Positions 31,815 through 42,100 of a stretch of 64,000 nt of DNA are shown here, in pieces. The stretch lies in NCBI GenBank assembly GCA_030431825.1, contig JAUIIJ010000014.1:1-64000 (forward strand). Reading direction: 5' to 3'. The position numbers were made by a program, and so were the translations under genes. Source of the stretch: Alphaproteobacteria bacterium. GTDB taxonomy: Bacteria > Pseudomonadota > Alphaproteobacteria > Rhodobacterales > Rhodobacteraceae. Under the pieces are notes generated by a model that saw only the letters and a list, made by a program, of their open reading frames with translations, was not told the origin of the DNA and did not search any database. Every line of letters begins with the position of its first letter. Positions within the stretch are counted from its first letter, which is position 1.

Positions 31815-34076
31815 ATGCCTGATTACAAGCCGTTTCCCGATGCCAGAAGCTGGATTTCTGGCGAGTTTTCCTGGCCCGGAAAGGGCGAGAGGGGGCCGAA
31901 CCTGTTCCGGGCGGTTGTCAAGGAAGGGTTGAGCACATTGACCGAAACCAGTGTCCTGCTCCGAAGTTGGTCGGAGGATGCGGATATTGGCGAGGTAGTG
32001 GGCCGCAACATGCGCGTCCATGTCAAGACCGACGACAAGAGCGAGCGCATTTTCAGCGGGCTGTGCATATCGATGGAGCAACTCGGCTACTACCAGGGCA
32101 ACTGGTATTATCTCGCCGATCTGCGCCCGTGGTTCTGGCTTTTGACGCGCAGCCAAAACTGCCGGATTTACCAGGAGATGAGCGTGCCAGACATCATTTC
32201 GGACCTGCTGTCGACGCATGGGCTGACCGATTTCGAGAACAAGCTGACCGGGACCTACGACGCCCGCACATATTGCGTGCAGTACCGGGAAAGCGATTAC
32301 GCGTTCCTGTGCCGCCTGATGGAAGAGGAGGGGATATATTTCTACTTTTCGAATGCGCCGGGTTCGACCGCGGTGGAAAAGCTGGTTCTGTGCGATTCCA
32401 TCAGCGCCCATTCCGAAGTGCCCGGTCATTCCACGATCACCTATCATGCGCGCCAGACGGATCGCGGGGCCGAGCGCGCGCGCGAGGATCATATCGCCGA
32501 ATGGACCGCGGCGCAGCGGGTGACGCGCGGCAAGGTCACACTGAACGATTTCGACTTCAAGTTGCAGAATGCCGATCTGAAATTCGTTCACTCAATCAAA
32601 TCGGGAAGCCATACGCACACGAGCCACGAAATTTACGATTATCACGGGCACCACCGCTATCCGGGTGCCTTTGAGAGCGACAAGAAACTGGGCGAGAGAT
32701 ACGCCGCGGTCCGGATGGAGGCAGAGACCGTGCCCTACCAGACCTTTCGCGGGGCTTCCAATGTCCGGGCCCTTGCTGCCGGACAGACCTTTGCGATGAA
32801 TGGTCATCCGGACAAGGCGGCGAATGCCACCTATCTGATCGTCTCGGCCGAGCATTATCTGCAGGACCAGAACTTTCTGGATGCCGAAGCGGACAAACAG
32901 GTCAGCAACCGCAGCAAACTGCGCAACGACATGAAACGCAGCGGGGTCGAGCAGTTTCTGTACGACTACCTGAACGAGCCCGAGCGAGACGAACGGCGCG
33001 ATCTGTCGATGATGCACAGCGACTTTCCCAAGTCGATGGAAAAGGATGCTTTTGCGTCGACGTTTCGCGCGATCCCCAAGACAACGCAATTCCGCGCGCC
33101 GATCAGCACGCCGTGGCCAAAGATCTCGGGGCCGCACACCGCCACGGTGGTGGGCAAGCAAGGCGAAGAGATCTGGACCGATGAATGGGGTCGGATCAAG
33201 GTTCAGTTCCACTGGGATCGTGACGGCAAGAAAGATGAAAAATCGTCTTGCTGGGTGCGGGTCATGACGCCCTGGTCCGGCACGGGATGGGGCATGGTCG
33301 CCTTGCCGCGTATGGGGCAGGAGGCGATTATCGAGTTCGAAGAGGGTGATCCCGACCGGCCGATCTGTACGGGGATGCTGTATAATGACTGGCAAAAGCC
33401 GCCGTATTCCTATCCGGACAATCCCACCGAACTTGGCATACGGACGCGATCGTCAAAAGACGGCGGCGACAACGAGTATAACGAATTGATGTTCGACGAT
33501 CTCCAGGGCGCGGAAAAAATGCGCGTTCAGGCACAGAGAGACCATCAGATGCTGATCAAGAACAAGTCGGTCGTGACCATCGGACTGGGCGCACATGAAC
33601 AGGTGGATGGCGAGGGAAAGATCAACTCGGAAGTCGAGGATGGCAGTCTGAGCGAAGTGATCAAGCAGAATGTCACGCGGGTGATCAAGGAGGGCGATCA
33701 CAGCCTGACACTGGAAAAGGGGGACGAGGAGTACCTGATCAAGACGGGCAGCCAGAACATAAAGATCAAGACCGACAAGACCCAAGCCATCGAAGGCAAG
33801 CATACCAAGACGGTCACCGGCGATGACACGACGACTGTCGATGCCGGAAACATGACGGTCGATGTGAAGTCCGGAAAGATCACCATGACCGCAGCGCAGA
33901 AAATCGAGTTGAAGGTCGGGTCTTCGTCGGTCGTCATCGATCCGGTCGGCGTAACGATCAAGGGCAACATACTCAAGTTCGAAGGCACGGCGATGGCCGA
34001 GCTCAAGTCCAAGCTGACCACGGTCAAGGGTGACGCGATGCTGACCGCCAAGGGCGGCATCACGATGATCAACTAG
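31815..34076 (+). CDS. vgrG: T6SS spike protein VgrG (TssI)
   Basis: This 753-residue protein has the gp27-like part (ESDYAFLCRLMEEEGIYFYF), the gp5 OB-fold (TATVVGKQGEEIWTDEWGRIKVQFHWDRDGK in outline, WVRVMTPWSGTGWG, and PDRPICTGMLYND), and a C-terminal beta-helix of about 190 residues with repeats such as VTGDDTTTVDAGNMTVDVKSG. The protein ends with the needle (ITMIN), so it carries no fused effector domain. AAAGGAAAG precedes the ATG at 31815. Adaptor and PAAR genes follow directly. Confidence 0.95.
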   Translation: MPDYKPFPDARSWISGEFSWPGKGERGPNLFRAVVKEGLSTLTETSVLLRSWSEDADIGEVVGRNMRVHVKTDDKSERIFSGLCISMEQLGYYQGNWYYLADLRPWFWLLTRSQNCRIYQEMSVPDIISDLLSTHGLTDFENKLTGTYDARTYCVQYRESDYAFLCRLMEEEGIYFYFSNAPGSTAVEKLVLCDSISAHSEVPGHSTITYHARQTDRGAERAREDHIAEWTAAQRVTRGKVTLNDFDFKLQNADLKFVHSIKSGSHTHTSHEIYDYHGHHRYPGAFESDKKLGERYAAVRMEAETVPYQTFRGASNVRALAAGQTFAMNGHPDKAANATYLIVSAEHYLQDQNFLDAEADKQVSNRSKLRNDMKRSGVEQFLYDYLNEPERDERRDLSMMHSDFPKSMEKDAFASTFRAIPKTTQFRAPISTPWPKISGPHTATVVGKQGEEIWTDEWGRIKVQFHWDRDGKKDEKSSCWVRVMTPWSGTGWGMVALPRMGQEAIIEFEEGDPDRPICTGMLYNDWQKPPYSYPDNPTELGIRTRSSKDGGDNEYNELMFDDLQGAEKMRVQAQRDHQMLIKNKSVVTIGLGAHEQVDGEGKINSEVEDGSLSEVIKQNVTRVIKEGDHSLTLEKGDEEYLIKTGSQNIKIKTDKTQAIEGKHTKTVTGDDTTTVDAGNMTVDVKSGKITMTAAQKIELKVGSSSVVIDPVGVTIKGNILKFEGTAMAELKSKLTTVKGDAMLTAKGGITMIN

Positions 34077-34084
34077 GTGATGGC

Positions 34085-34693
34085 ATGAGCGATAGATTCA
34101 AGGAATTGGTCAAGATCCCGCAAGAACCGGCGGCCAGGATACTGTCGAATGCGAATATCCGTCTGGACACGTTGATCCAGGCACCTGCAAGCGCGCTTCC
34201 TGGCGCGGTTCTGGACGAACTGCAGGCCAAGGAAGCGTGGATCGATATCCTGCTGTTGCTTGCGGCATTGCTTCCTGTGCGTGAACGGGTCTGGTGGGCG
34301 TGTCTGGCGGCACGCGACTATATCGGCCCGAAATCGCGAAACGACCCGCCATCGCTGGCCGCATCCGAGGCGTGGGTTTTCGATCCGACGGAAGAAAACC
34401 GCGAGGCGGCACGCGCGACGCTGGATCACGCCTATGTGGATGACGACACGGTAAATTGTGCGGTCGCGGTGCTCTATTCCGACGGAACGCTGGGGCCCGG
34501 AGATCTGGCCGAGTATCCCGCACCTGCCGGTGCATCCGAACTGGCGGCATTTGCCATGAATGTGGTGGCCTTGGGGGAACTATCTGATAGGTTTGATGCG
34601 CATGTTCAGGTGCTTATCGACCGGGCGGTGGACATTGCGAGGGGCGGGAACGGCAGAGTGTCGGAGCCCGACCCCAAGAAGGAGGCAAGCTGA
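34085..34693 (+). CDS. VgrG-associated protein, DUF6931-like, possible adaptor
   Basis: This 202-residue soluble protein is helical in its first half (EAWIDILLLLAALLPVRERVWWACLAARDYIG), with the WWACLAAR stretch I associate with the DUF6931 family often found beside vgrG and PAAR genes. No catalytic motif, signal peptide or membrane helix is seen. It overlaps the PAAR gene by three bases and follows vgrG by eight, the usual place for an adaptor that loads cargo or PAAR onto VgrG. An immunity or effector role is not excluded. The family name is from memory and not verified. Confidence 0.6.
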   Translation: MSDRFKELVKIPQEPAARILSNANIRLDTLIQAPASALPGAVLDELQAKEAWIDILLLLAALLPVRERVWWACLAARDYIGPKSRNDPPSLAASEAWVFDPTEENREAARATLDHAYVDDDTVNCAVAVLYSDGTLGPGDLAEYPAPAGASELAAFAMNVVALGELSDRFDAHVQVLIDRAVDIARGGNGRVSEPDPKKEAS

Positions 34694-34995
34694 TGACCAG
34701 ACCGCAGGCGCGCGTTTCCGATCAGGTGCTTTGCGCCATGTTCGCGCCATCGCCGGCAGGGCCGGTGCCGGGCGCGTCGCCGATCATACCACCCTGCGCG
34801 CCAACCGTGTTGGTGGGGGGGATGCCGGCGGCACGGATAGGGGACCTTCATCCGTCCGGACTGGGTCCGCATCCCAATGCGATGGGCTCGTCAACGGTGA
34901 TCATCTCCAAGATGCCCGCTTCGCGGATCGGCGACAGCACCGGCTGTGGCGGTGCGATCATCAAAGGTGATTTTACCGTGTTGACTGGAGGATAG
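34693..34995 (+). CDS. PAAR-domain spike tip protein
   Basis: This 100-residue protein consists only of the PAAR fold: two PAAR-type units (GGMPAARIGDLHPS and SKMPASRIGDSTGCGG), a CAP/CAM cysteine arrangement and GDFTVLTGG at the end. It sharpens the VgrG trimer. No toxin extension is present. The gene is coupled to the DUF6931-like gene and ends eight bases before the FHA gene. Confidence 0.93.
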   Translation: MTRPQARVSDQVLCAMFAPSPAGPVPGASPIIPPCAPTVLVGGMPAARIGDLHPSGLGPHPNAMGSSTVIISKMPASRIGDSTGCGGAIIKGDFTVLTGG

Positions 34996-35003
34996 GCGCT
35001 GGA

Positions 35004-36422
35004 ATGCCCGTCACTCTGAAATTCCAGTCCTCGGGTACGATACCCGGTAATGCGCAACCCGTGCGGATGCAGGGTGGCAGTCTGACCGTAGGTCGCGGTG
35101 AAGCCAATGATCTGGTGCTGCCCGATCCTGACCGGTTGCTCTCCAAGAGTCATTGCGTGATCGAGGATCACAATGGCAACGTGGTGATTGTCGATCTGTC
35201 GACCAACGGGACCTATCTCAACTACAGCAAGATACCGCTTGGCAAGGTTCCCACACCGCTGAACAGCGGGGACGTCCTTGCGCTCGGGTCCTATGAACTG
35301 GTTGTCGACATCACCGATGATCTGGCAGAGGTCGAGCCGGGCCCCGCCGCCCCCCTGGCGCAGGGGCCGGCGTCGCATGGCGATGCTTCCAGGGCTCCCG
35401 ATCCGCTTGCGCTTCTTGACGATGCCGGGCCGGGGGGCGATTTCCTGGACGATCTTCTCGGGGAGGAAAAGGGGCCGACCGGCCCTTCGCAACTGAACCC
35501 AGTGGACCCGATCGACGAATTGCTGCCACCGCTGGGCGAGGACGAGGATGACCCGTTTTTCCGCAAGCCCGATGACGGGCGGCAGGGAGAGGGGGCCAGC
35601 GCGCCAAGCCATAATCCTTCGGCGCAGGACAGCTTTACGCCGCAATCCACCGGCGGCGGGGGCTTGATTCCGGATGACTGGGATGACGAATTCCTCGGGC
35701 CGTCCGATCCTGCAACCGATGCCGGACCCGAACCGGAGCACCCCGGTCCCGTGGTGCCTGCGCCGCCTGTGGCCACGCCGGCCGCACAGGACGGTGCCCC
35801 GGCAAGTTCCATACCGCCGGCAGATCCGGATGCTCCGGTCGATGATGATGCCGCGCGAGCGTTTTTGCGGGCGGTCGGGGCCGAGGAGGTCAGGATAGAT
35901 GACGCCGACATGGTCAACACCATGGCGCGCATGGGGCGGGTGATGAAAACGCTGATCACCGGCTTGCGGGAGATCCTGATGACGCGGACCTCGATCAAGA
36001 GCGAATTCCGGATCGAACAGACGATGATCGGGGCGGGGGGCAACAACCCCCTCAAGTTCTCGATCAGCCCCGAACAGGCGGTCGAGGCGATCGTGAAACC
36101 CGGCACGCGCGGCTATCTGAGCGCGGAATCCGCCGCCGAAGAGGCGCTGAACGATATCAAGGCGCACGAGATTGCGATGGTGACGGGCATGGAGGCCGCC
36201 CTGAAAGGTGTCCTGGCACGGCTCGATCCACAGGAACTGGCGAGCAGGATCGAAACCGGGGGTGGTCTTGGCGGACTGCTCAAGGGAAAGAAGGCGCGCT
36301 ACTGGGAAGTGTACGAGAAGCTGTATGCAGACATATCCGATCAGGCCGAAAACGATTTCCACGACCTGTTCAGCCGTGAATTTGCGCGCGCTTACAAGGA
36401 ACAACTGGACAAGCTGAAATAG
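35004..36422 (+). CDS. fha: T6SS FHA-domain protein (Fha/TagH)
   Basis: This 472-residue protein has an FHA domain at about residues 25-100 (LTVGRGEANDLVLPD, LSKSHCVIEDHNGNVVIVDLSTNGTYLN), the phosphothreonine-binding fold used in the T6SS phosphorylation switch. A disordered acidic linker (about 110-290) contains DFLDDLLGEE and PIDELLPPLGEDED, like the LDDLL repeats of the fusion protein at 28149. The C-terminal domain (about 300-472, FLRAVGAEE, LITGLREILMTRTSIKSEFR, YEKLYADIS...FSREF) is that of type VI FHA proteins. Likely substrate and partner of PpkA/PppA encoded 7 kb downstream. Confidence 0.93.
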   Translation: MPVTLKFQSSGTIPGNAQPVRMQGGSLTVGRGEANDLVLPDPDRLLSKSHCVIEDHNGNVVIVDLSTNGTYLNYSKIPLGKVPTPLNSGDVLALGSYELVVDITDDLAEVEPGPAAPLAQGPASHGDASRAPDPLALLDDAGPGGDFLDDLLGEEKGPTGPSQLNPVDPIDELLPPLGEDEDDPFFRKPDDGRQGEGASAPSHNPSAQDSFTPQSTGGGGLIPDDWDDEFLGPSDPATDAGPEPEHPGPVVPAPPVATPAAQDGAPASSIPPADPDAPVDDDAARAFLRAVGAEEVRIDDADMVNTMARMGRVMKTLITGLREILMTRTSIKSEFRIEQTMIGAGGNNPLKFSISPEQAVEAIVKPGTRGYLSAESAAEEALNDIKAHEIAMVTGMEAALKGVLARLDPQELASRIETGGGLGGLLKGKKARYWEVYEKLYADISDQAENDFHDLFSREFARAYKEQLDKLK

Positions 36423-36445
36423 CGTCCGAAAAGAAGGAGAGGCGA

Positions 36446-37786
36446 GTGTCCTGGGACAGCAAGGTGCTTTGGACCGAGGGGTTGTTCCTGCAACCTCATC
36501 ACTTCCAGCAGGCGGATCGGTATACCGAGGCACTGGTAACCGGGCTGGCCCGCCGCGTGCGGCCCTATGCCTGGGGGGTAAGCGCGCTGGAAATCGACGA
36601 AGAGGTGCTCAAGGTCGGGCAGTTCGCGCTGAAATCCTGTGCCGGGCTGACCCAGGACGGTACCGTGTTCCGCGTGCCCATGGCCGAGGATCACCCGCCG
36701 GCTCTGGAAGTGCCCGAAACCATCAAGGATTGCGTGGTCTACCTGACCGTGCCGCAACGGCGGCAGGGGGCCGCCGAGGTCGATCTGAGCGGTGCGGAAA
36801 TGTCGGCCAGCCGTCTGCGCCCCGGCGAGATCGAAGTCACCGATTCCATGGGGCAGCAGAAAAAACCCGTCATGCTCGGTATCGGCAAGATGCGTCTGCA
36901 ATTCGCGCTGGCGGTCGATGACCTGTCTGACCGGCTGGCGATCCCGGTGGCGCGCATCATCGAGGTGCGCCCTGACAAGGAGATCATTCTGGACCAGGCA
37001 TTCATCCCGAGTTGTCTGGATGTACGTGCGGCGCGATCGCTCGACGGGTTCACGCGCGAGCTTGAGGGTTTGCTGTCACACCGGATGCAGGCGCTGGCCG
37101 GACGCCTGTCCGAGGGGGGCGGCGCGCGTGGCGTGGCGGAAGTGTCGGATTTCCTGTTGCTGACGGTGGTCAACCGCATGATCCCGGTGATGCGTCATCT
37201 GTCGCGGATCGAGAACCTGCATCCGGAAGATCTCTATCGGCATTGCATCGCTCTGGCCGGGGAATTGTCGGTGTTCATGACCGCGGAAAAACAGCCGCCC
37301 GAGTTGCCGCCCTATCGTCACGACGATCTGACCGGCAGTTTCGCACCCGTCATCCGGTTGCTGCGGCAATATCTGAGTTCGGTGCTTGAACAGACAGCGA
37401 TTCCGATCAAGCTGGACGAGCGGAAATATGGTATAAGCGTGGGTGTGATCGCCGACCGCAAGCTGTTGGGAAATGCGGGTTTCGTTCTGGCAGTGGACGC
37501 GGATATTCCCGCCGAGGATGTGCGCCGCCATTTTGCGGGTCAGGCCAAGATCGGACCGGTCGAGGAAATCCGGCAACTGGTCAATTCCGCGCTGCCGGGG
37601 ATCACACTGCGCCCGATGCCGGTGGCCCCGCGCCAGATTCCCTATCACGCGGGCGTGGTCTATTTCGAACTCGACGCCGCCAGCCCGTACTGGGGCAAGA
37701 TGACCACGTCGGGCGGCATCGCGGTGCATGTATCCGGCCAGTATCCGGGTCTGAAGATGGAGCTTTGGGCGATCCGGAACGGCTGA
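36446..37786 (+). CDS. tssK: T6SS baseplate-membrane connector TssK (ImpJ)
   Basis: This 446-residue protein opens with the diagnostic VLWTEGLFLQPHHFQQADRY and contains LLLTVVNRMIPVMRHLSRIENLHPEDLYR and the C-terminal YFELDAASPYWGKMTTSGGIAVHVSG. It joins baseplate to the TssL/TssM complex. Start is GTG at 36446 after AAGGAGAGG. Spacing to fha is 23 bases. Confidence 0.96.
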   Translation: MSWDSKVLWTEGLFLQPHHFQQADRYTEALVTGLARRVRPYAWGVSALEIDEEVLKVGQFALKSCAGLTQDGTVFRVPMAEDHPPALEVPETIKDCVVYLTVPQRRQGAAEVDLSGAEMSASRLRPGEIEVTDSMGQQKKPVMLGIGKMRLQFALAVDDLSDRLAIPVARIIEVRPDKEIILDQAFIPSCLDVRAARSLDGFTRELEGLLSHRMQALAGRLSEGGGARGVAEVSDFLLLTVVNRMIPVMRHLSRIENLHPEDLYRHCIALAGELSVFMTAEKQPPELPPYRHDDLTGSFAPVIRLLRQYLSSVLEQTAIPIKLDERKYGISVGVIADRKLLGNAGFVLAVDADIPAEDVRRHFAGQAKIGPVEEIRQLVNSALPGITLRPMPVAPRQIPYHAGVVYFELDAASPYWGKMTTSGGIAVHVSGQYPGLKMELWAIRNG

Positions 37787-37799
37787 TGGATTGGTATGA

Positions 37800-39185
37800 A
37801 TGATGTCTGACGACGACCCGTTTGCAGAACCCGATGACACCGACAAGACGGTGATCAGGCCGAATCCGGGCGGTCGGCGCAAGGTTGCGGCACAACCCGC
37901 CGCAGCACCCGCCGCCGACGCGTTCGGTGTGCCTGCTGCCGCGGCCCCGGAACCGGTATCCAGCCCCGCCGGGCCGCCGGACTCCGGTCCGACGCTCACG
38001 GGCATGAACCAGCTTGTCGCCTCTGCCAGCACGTTGTTTTCCCTGATCAGCCGCATTCGGAACCGCGCCCAGCACATGGACCCGGACAAGTTGCGCCAGA
38101 GCGTGATCGCCGAGGTGCGCGCGTTCGAAAACCGTGCCTTGCAGGCGGGCATCGCGGCCCAGACGGTCAAGGTCGCACGCTATGCGCTCTGCGCCACGCT
38201 CGACGATGTGGTGCTGAATACCCCGTGGGGCGGGCAGTCGAGCTGGGGTCTGCAATCGATGGTGGGCACGTTCCATCGCGAGACGGTAGGCGGCGACCGC
38301 TTCTATGATCTGCTGGCAAGGCTGGAAAAGGAACCGGGGCAGAATATCGACCTGCTCGAATTCATCTACATGTGCATGTCGCTGGGGTTCGAGGGGCGAT
38401 TGCGCGTCGAACAGGGCGGCGCCGAGAAGCATCTGCAAATCCGTGCCGCCCTGGCCCGTATCATCCGGGCGCAGCGGGGGCCGCTTGAACGGGACTTGTC
38501 GCCGCATTGGGAAGGCGTGGAAAAGCCGTTCAAGCCGCGCTCGGTCTGGCGGCTGGTGTGGATCGCGGTTGCGGTCACCGCCGGGCTCCTGGCGTTTCAG
38601 TTCGCGGGCCTGTCCTATGCCCTGTCGACGTCGACCGAGCGTGTGGTCGGCCAGTTGTCGGTCATCGACAGCGGCCCGGTGGCGGAACTGCAACGCCGCG
38701 CGCCACCGCCGCCGCCTGCGCCCGCCGCCCCGAGCGCAGAGGAACAGCTCAGGAAGGTCGAGGGATTTCTGCAGCCCGAAATCGACGATGGCGTTGTCGA
38801 GGTTTTTCAGAAGGGCAACACGCTGATCGTGCGCATCACCGGGTCGGGAATGTTCGGCTCCGGCTCTGACAGGTTGTCACAGAATTTCGAGGCACCGGTG
38901 GATCGCGTGGCGAGGGCGCTGAACGACGAGCCCGGCCCGGTCATCATCGCCGGCCATTCCGACAACGTGCCGATCCGGTCGTCCCGGTTCCCCTCGAACA
39001 TGGCGCTGTCGCTGGCGCGTGCGAAATCGGTGATGGAGCACATGTCCGGTGAACTGGATGATCCGGGCCGGTTGTCGGCCGAAGGGCGCGCCGACAAGGA
39101 GCCGATCGCGGATAACGGCACGCGCGAGGGACGCGCCCGCAATCGTCGCATAGAAGTGCTGCTGGTGCGGGAGGACGGGACATGA
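37800..39185 (+). CDS. tssL: T6SS inner-membrane protein TssL with OmpA peptidoglycan-binding domain
   Basis: This 461-residue protein begins with a disordered Pro/Ala-rich segment (about 1-75), then the DotU/IcmH domain (about 80-260; RNRAQHMDPDKLR, YALCATLDDVVLNTPWG, GFEGRLR), one membrane helix (about 252-275), and a C-terminal OmpA-like domain (GHSDNVPI, NMALSLARAKSV, RARNRRIEVLL). The fused OmpA domain anchors the complex to peptidoglycan, which may compensate for the lack of a visible tssJ. The start may be 37800 or the adjacent ATG at 37803. The stop overlaps tssM (ATGA). Confidence 0.95.
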   Translation: MMSDDDPFAEPDDTDKTVIRPNPGGRRKVAAQPAAAPAADAFGVPAAAAPEPVSSPAGPPDSGPTLTGMNQLVASASTLFSLISRIRNRAQHMDPDKLRQSVIAEVRAFENRALQAGIAAQTVKVARYALCATLDDVVLNTPWGGQSSWGLQSMVGTFHRETVGGDRFYDLLARLEKEPGQNIDLLEFIYMCMSLGFEGRLRVEQGGAEKHLQIRAALARIIRAQRGPLERDLSPHWEGVEKPFKPRSVWRLVWIAVAVTAGLLAFQFAGLSYALSTSTERVVGQLSVIDSGPVAELQRRAPPPPPAPAAPSAEEQLRKVEGFLQPEIDDGVVEVFQKGNTLIVRITGSGMFGSGSDRLSQNFEAPVDRVARALNDEPGPVIIAGHSDNVPIRSSRFPSNMALSLARAKSVMEHMSGELDDPGRLSAEGRADKEPIADNGTREGRARNRRIEVLLVREDGT

Positions 39186-42100
39186 TCCGCAGAACCCTGA
39201 GATTCATGTTCGGAACGATCTATTCGATCCTGGCGCTGGTGGCGCTCGTTCTGTCGCTGTGCACGTGGTATTTCGCACCTTATCTGGGGTGGGGCGACTG
39301 GTATCCCTTTGACAGCGTGACCACCCGCATCGTGACCATCTTCGCGATCTGGGTATTCTTCCTGCTGCTCATGGGGGTCGTCTTCTGGTGGCGCTGGCGC
39401 AAGGCGCGGGCGATGGGCAAGGAGATCGCAGAGACCGTCGAGTCCGATGCCGACGAGGTGTTGAACGAAGAGATCAGCGCGCTGAAGAGCAAGTTCAAGG
39501 CGGCGATCACCGAATTGCGCAAGTCCAGGAACGGACGGCGGCATCTGAGCGAACTGCCCTGGTATGTGATGATCGGCCCGCCCGGCGCCGGCAAGACCAC
39601 GGCGATCGTGAATTCGGGATTGCAGTTCCCGCTGGCGGACAAGACCGGCAAGGCCGCGGTCGGCGGGGTCGGTGGCACGCGCAATTGCGACTGGTGGTTT
39701 ACCAATCAGGCGGTGCTGATCGACACGGCGGGGCGCTATACCACGCAGGAAAGCGACAAGGATGCGGACAACGCGGGGTGGCTTGGCTTTCTTGATCTGC
39801 TGAGGCGGCATCGCAAGCGTCAGCCGATCAATGGCGCGATGATCGCGATCAGCCTGAGCGACCTGTCGCTGCAGGATGAAACGACGCAGAAAAGCCATGC
39901 GCTGGCGGTGCGCAGGCGGTTGAACGAACTGCGCGAGCGCCTGGGGGTGCGGTTCCCGGTCTATGTGCTGTTCACCAAGGCGGACCTGATCGCCGGGTTC
40001 AGCGAATTTCACGACAATCTGGGCAAGGAAGAGCGCGAACAGGTCTGGGGATTTACCCTGCCGCTGGATCAGAGCCGTGGCGAGGTCTCGCCGATGGGGG
40101 CGTTCGACGATGAATTTGCGCTGCTGCTGGGGCAGCTCAATGCGCAGTCGCTCGAACGCATGCAGGCGGAAACCGATCATCAGCGCCGCGCCCTGATTGC
40201 CGGATTCCCGAGCCAGGTCGCCTCGATGCGCCGTGTCGCGCGCGAGTTTCTGAACGAGGTGTTTCAGGACAACCGCTATGAGAAACGCCACATGTTGCGC
40301 GGGGTCTATTTCACGTCGGGCACGCAGGAGGGCACGCCGATCGACCGGCTGATGCTGAACATGGCGCAGACCTTTGGCATCGGGCGTCAGGCCATCGGGT
40401 CCGGCCAGGGCACGGGACGGTCCTATTTCCTGACCCGGCTGTTCGAACAGGTGATCTTCCCCGAGGCGGGGCTCGTGTCATCCGATGACAAGGTCGAGCG
40501 ACGCTATCGCTGGGCGCGCGTCGCGGCGATAGCGGCCACGGTTTTGGTTGCGCTGACCACCGGAAGCCTGTGGATCCGCAGCTATCTTGGAAATTCAGAG
40601 TTGCTCGATCAGGCCGAGGCGCAGGTGCAGGCCTATCAGGCGGCGGCGGCCACACTGCCGCCCAGCCCGGTGGGCGATACCGACCTGCCACCGGTGGTCG
40701 ATGCGTTGAACATTCTGCGGGACATGCCCGGCAACCCGGTACTCAGCGATCCGGCCCCCGACCGCAGCGTCACCTACGGATTGTACCAGGGCGAAGTCAT
40801 CGGGACACAGGCGGCGCAGACCTATCGCGCCGCGCTGAACCAGCGTTTCCTGCCGCGATTGCTGTTGCGGCTGGAAGAGCAGATGGCCGCCAACATGAAC
40901 AACACCGAGTTGCTCTACGAGGCGCTCAAGATCTACCTGATGCTCGGCCTTCAGGGACCGATGAATGCGGACCTGGTCAGGGAATGGCTGCAGATCGACT
41001 GGTCGCTCGCCTATTCCGGCCCTGCGCGCGACACCTTGCGGCGCGACCTCGCGGATCATCTCGATGCCCTGTTGTCGCAGCCGATGGAAGAGATCTCCCT
41101 GAACGGCCCGCTGGTCGAGCAGGTGCAGGGCCTGCTGCTAGAAATGCCGTTGTCGCAGCGCGTCTACAACGGCATCATCAACAGCCCGCAGGCCACCGGC
41201 CTGCCGGAATGGCGCATCACCGAGGCCGGCGGCCCGGCAGTGCAACGGGTTCTGGTACGCTCGTCGGGCAAACCGCTCAGCGATGGGGTCGAGGGAATTT
41301 TCACCTATGACGGGTTCAACAACGTCTTCCTGAACGAGGCGGTGGATGTCGCCGCGCGCGTTGCCAGTGAAAGCTGGGTTTTGGGACCGCGTGGCGAAGC
41401 CGAGCAGACCGAAGCGGCGCTTGTCGCGCTGAGCCGGGATGTTCTGAACCTGTACTACAACGATTACATTGCCCGTTACGACGCGGTGCTGGGCGATATC
41501 GACATCATACCGATGGAAAGCCTGTCGCACGCAGTGGAGGTCACGAATGTTCTGTCCGGCCCGACCTCGCCCATCGTCAACATCCTCATCGGGATCTCGG
41601 ACGAGACCCGATTGACCGAAGACCGCGCGGTGCTCGACACCAGCGAACTCAAGACCGGGGCGAGCGCCGCGGCCGCGATTGAATCCCGGTCCACGCTGAG
41701 TGCGCAGGCGCAGGTCATGTTGCGAGCCCTGTCGCGTGCCGCCGCGGCCAACTCAGGTGCGCCGCCCCGTCCGCCGGGTGCCTATGTCGAGGATCGTTTT
41801 GCCTGGCTGCATCAGCTTGTCGACCGCCCCGAGGGGCAACCCTCGCAACTTGACGGGCTGATGGGATCTCTGACCAATGTCTATCAGGAGCTGAACAAGA
41901 TGTCGTTCAGCGGAGTCAGCAGCAGCGCCGAAGGTGGTGCCGCGATCCAGCAGTTTCAGCAGGCCGCCAGCCGCATCGACGGACCGATCCAACGCTGGGC
42001 GTCGCAGATCACCACCGGCTCGTCCGGGATTGCGGCGGATGGCACGCGCGCGTCGATCAACGCCAGCTGGCAGGCCAGCGTGTTGCCGTTCTGCGAACAG

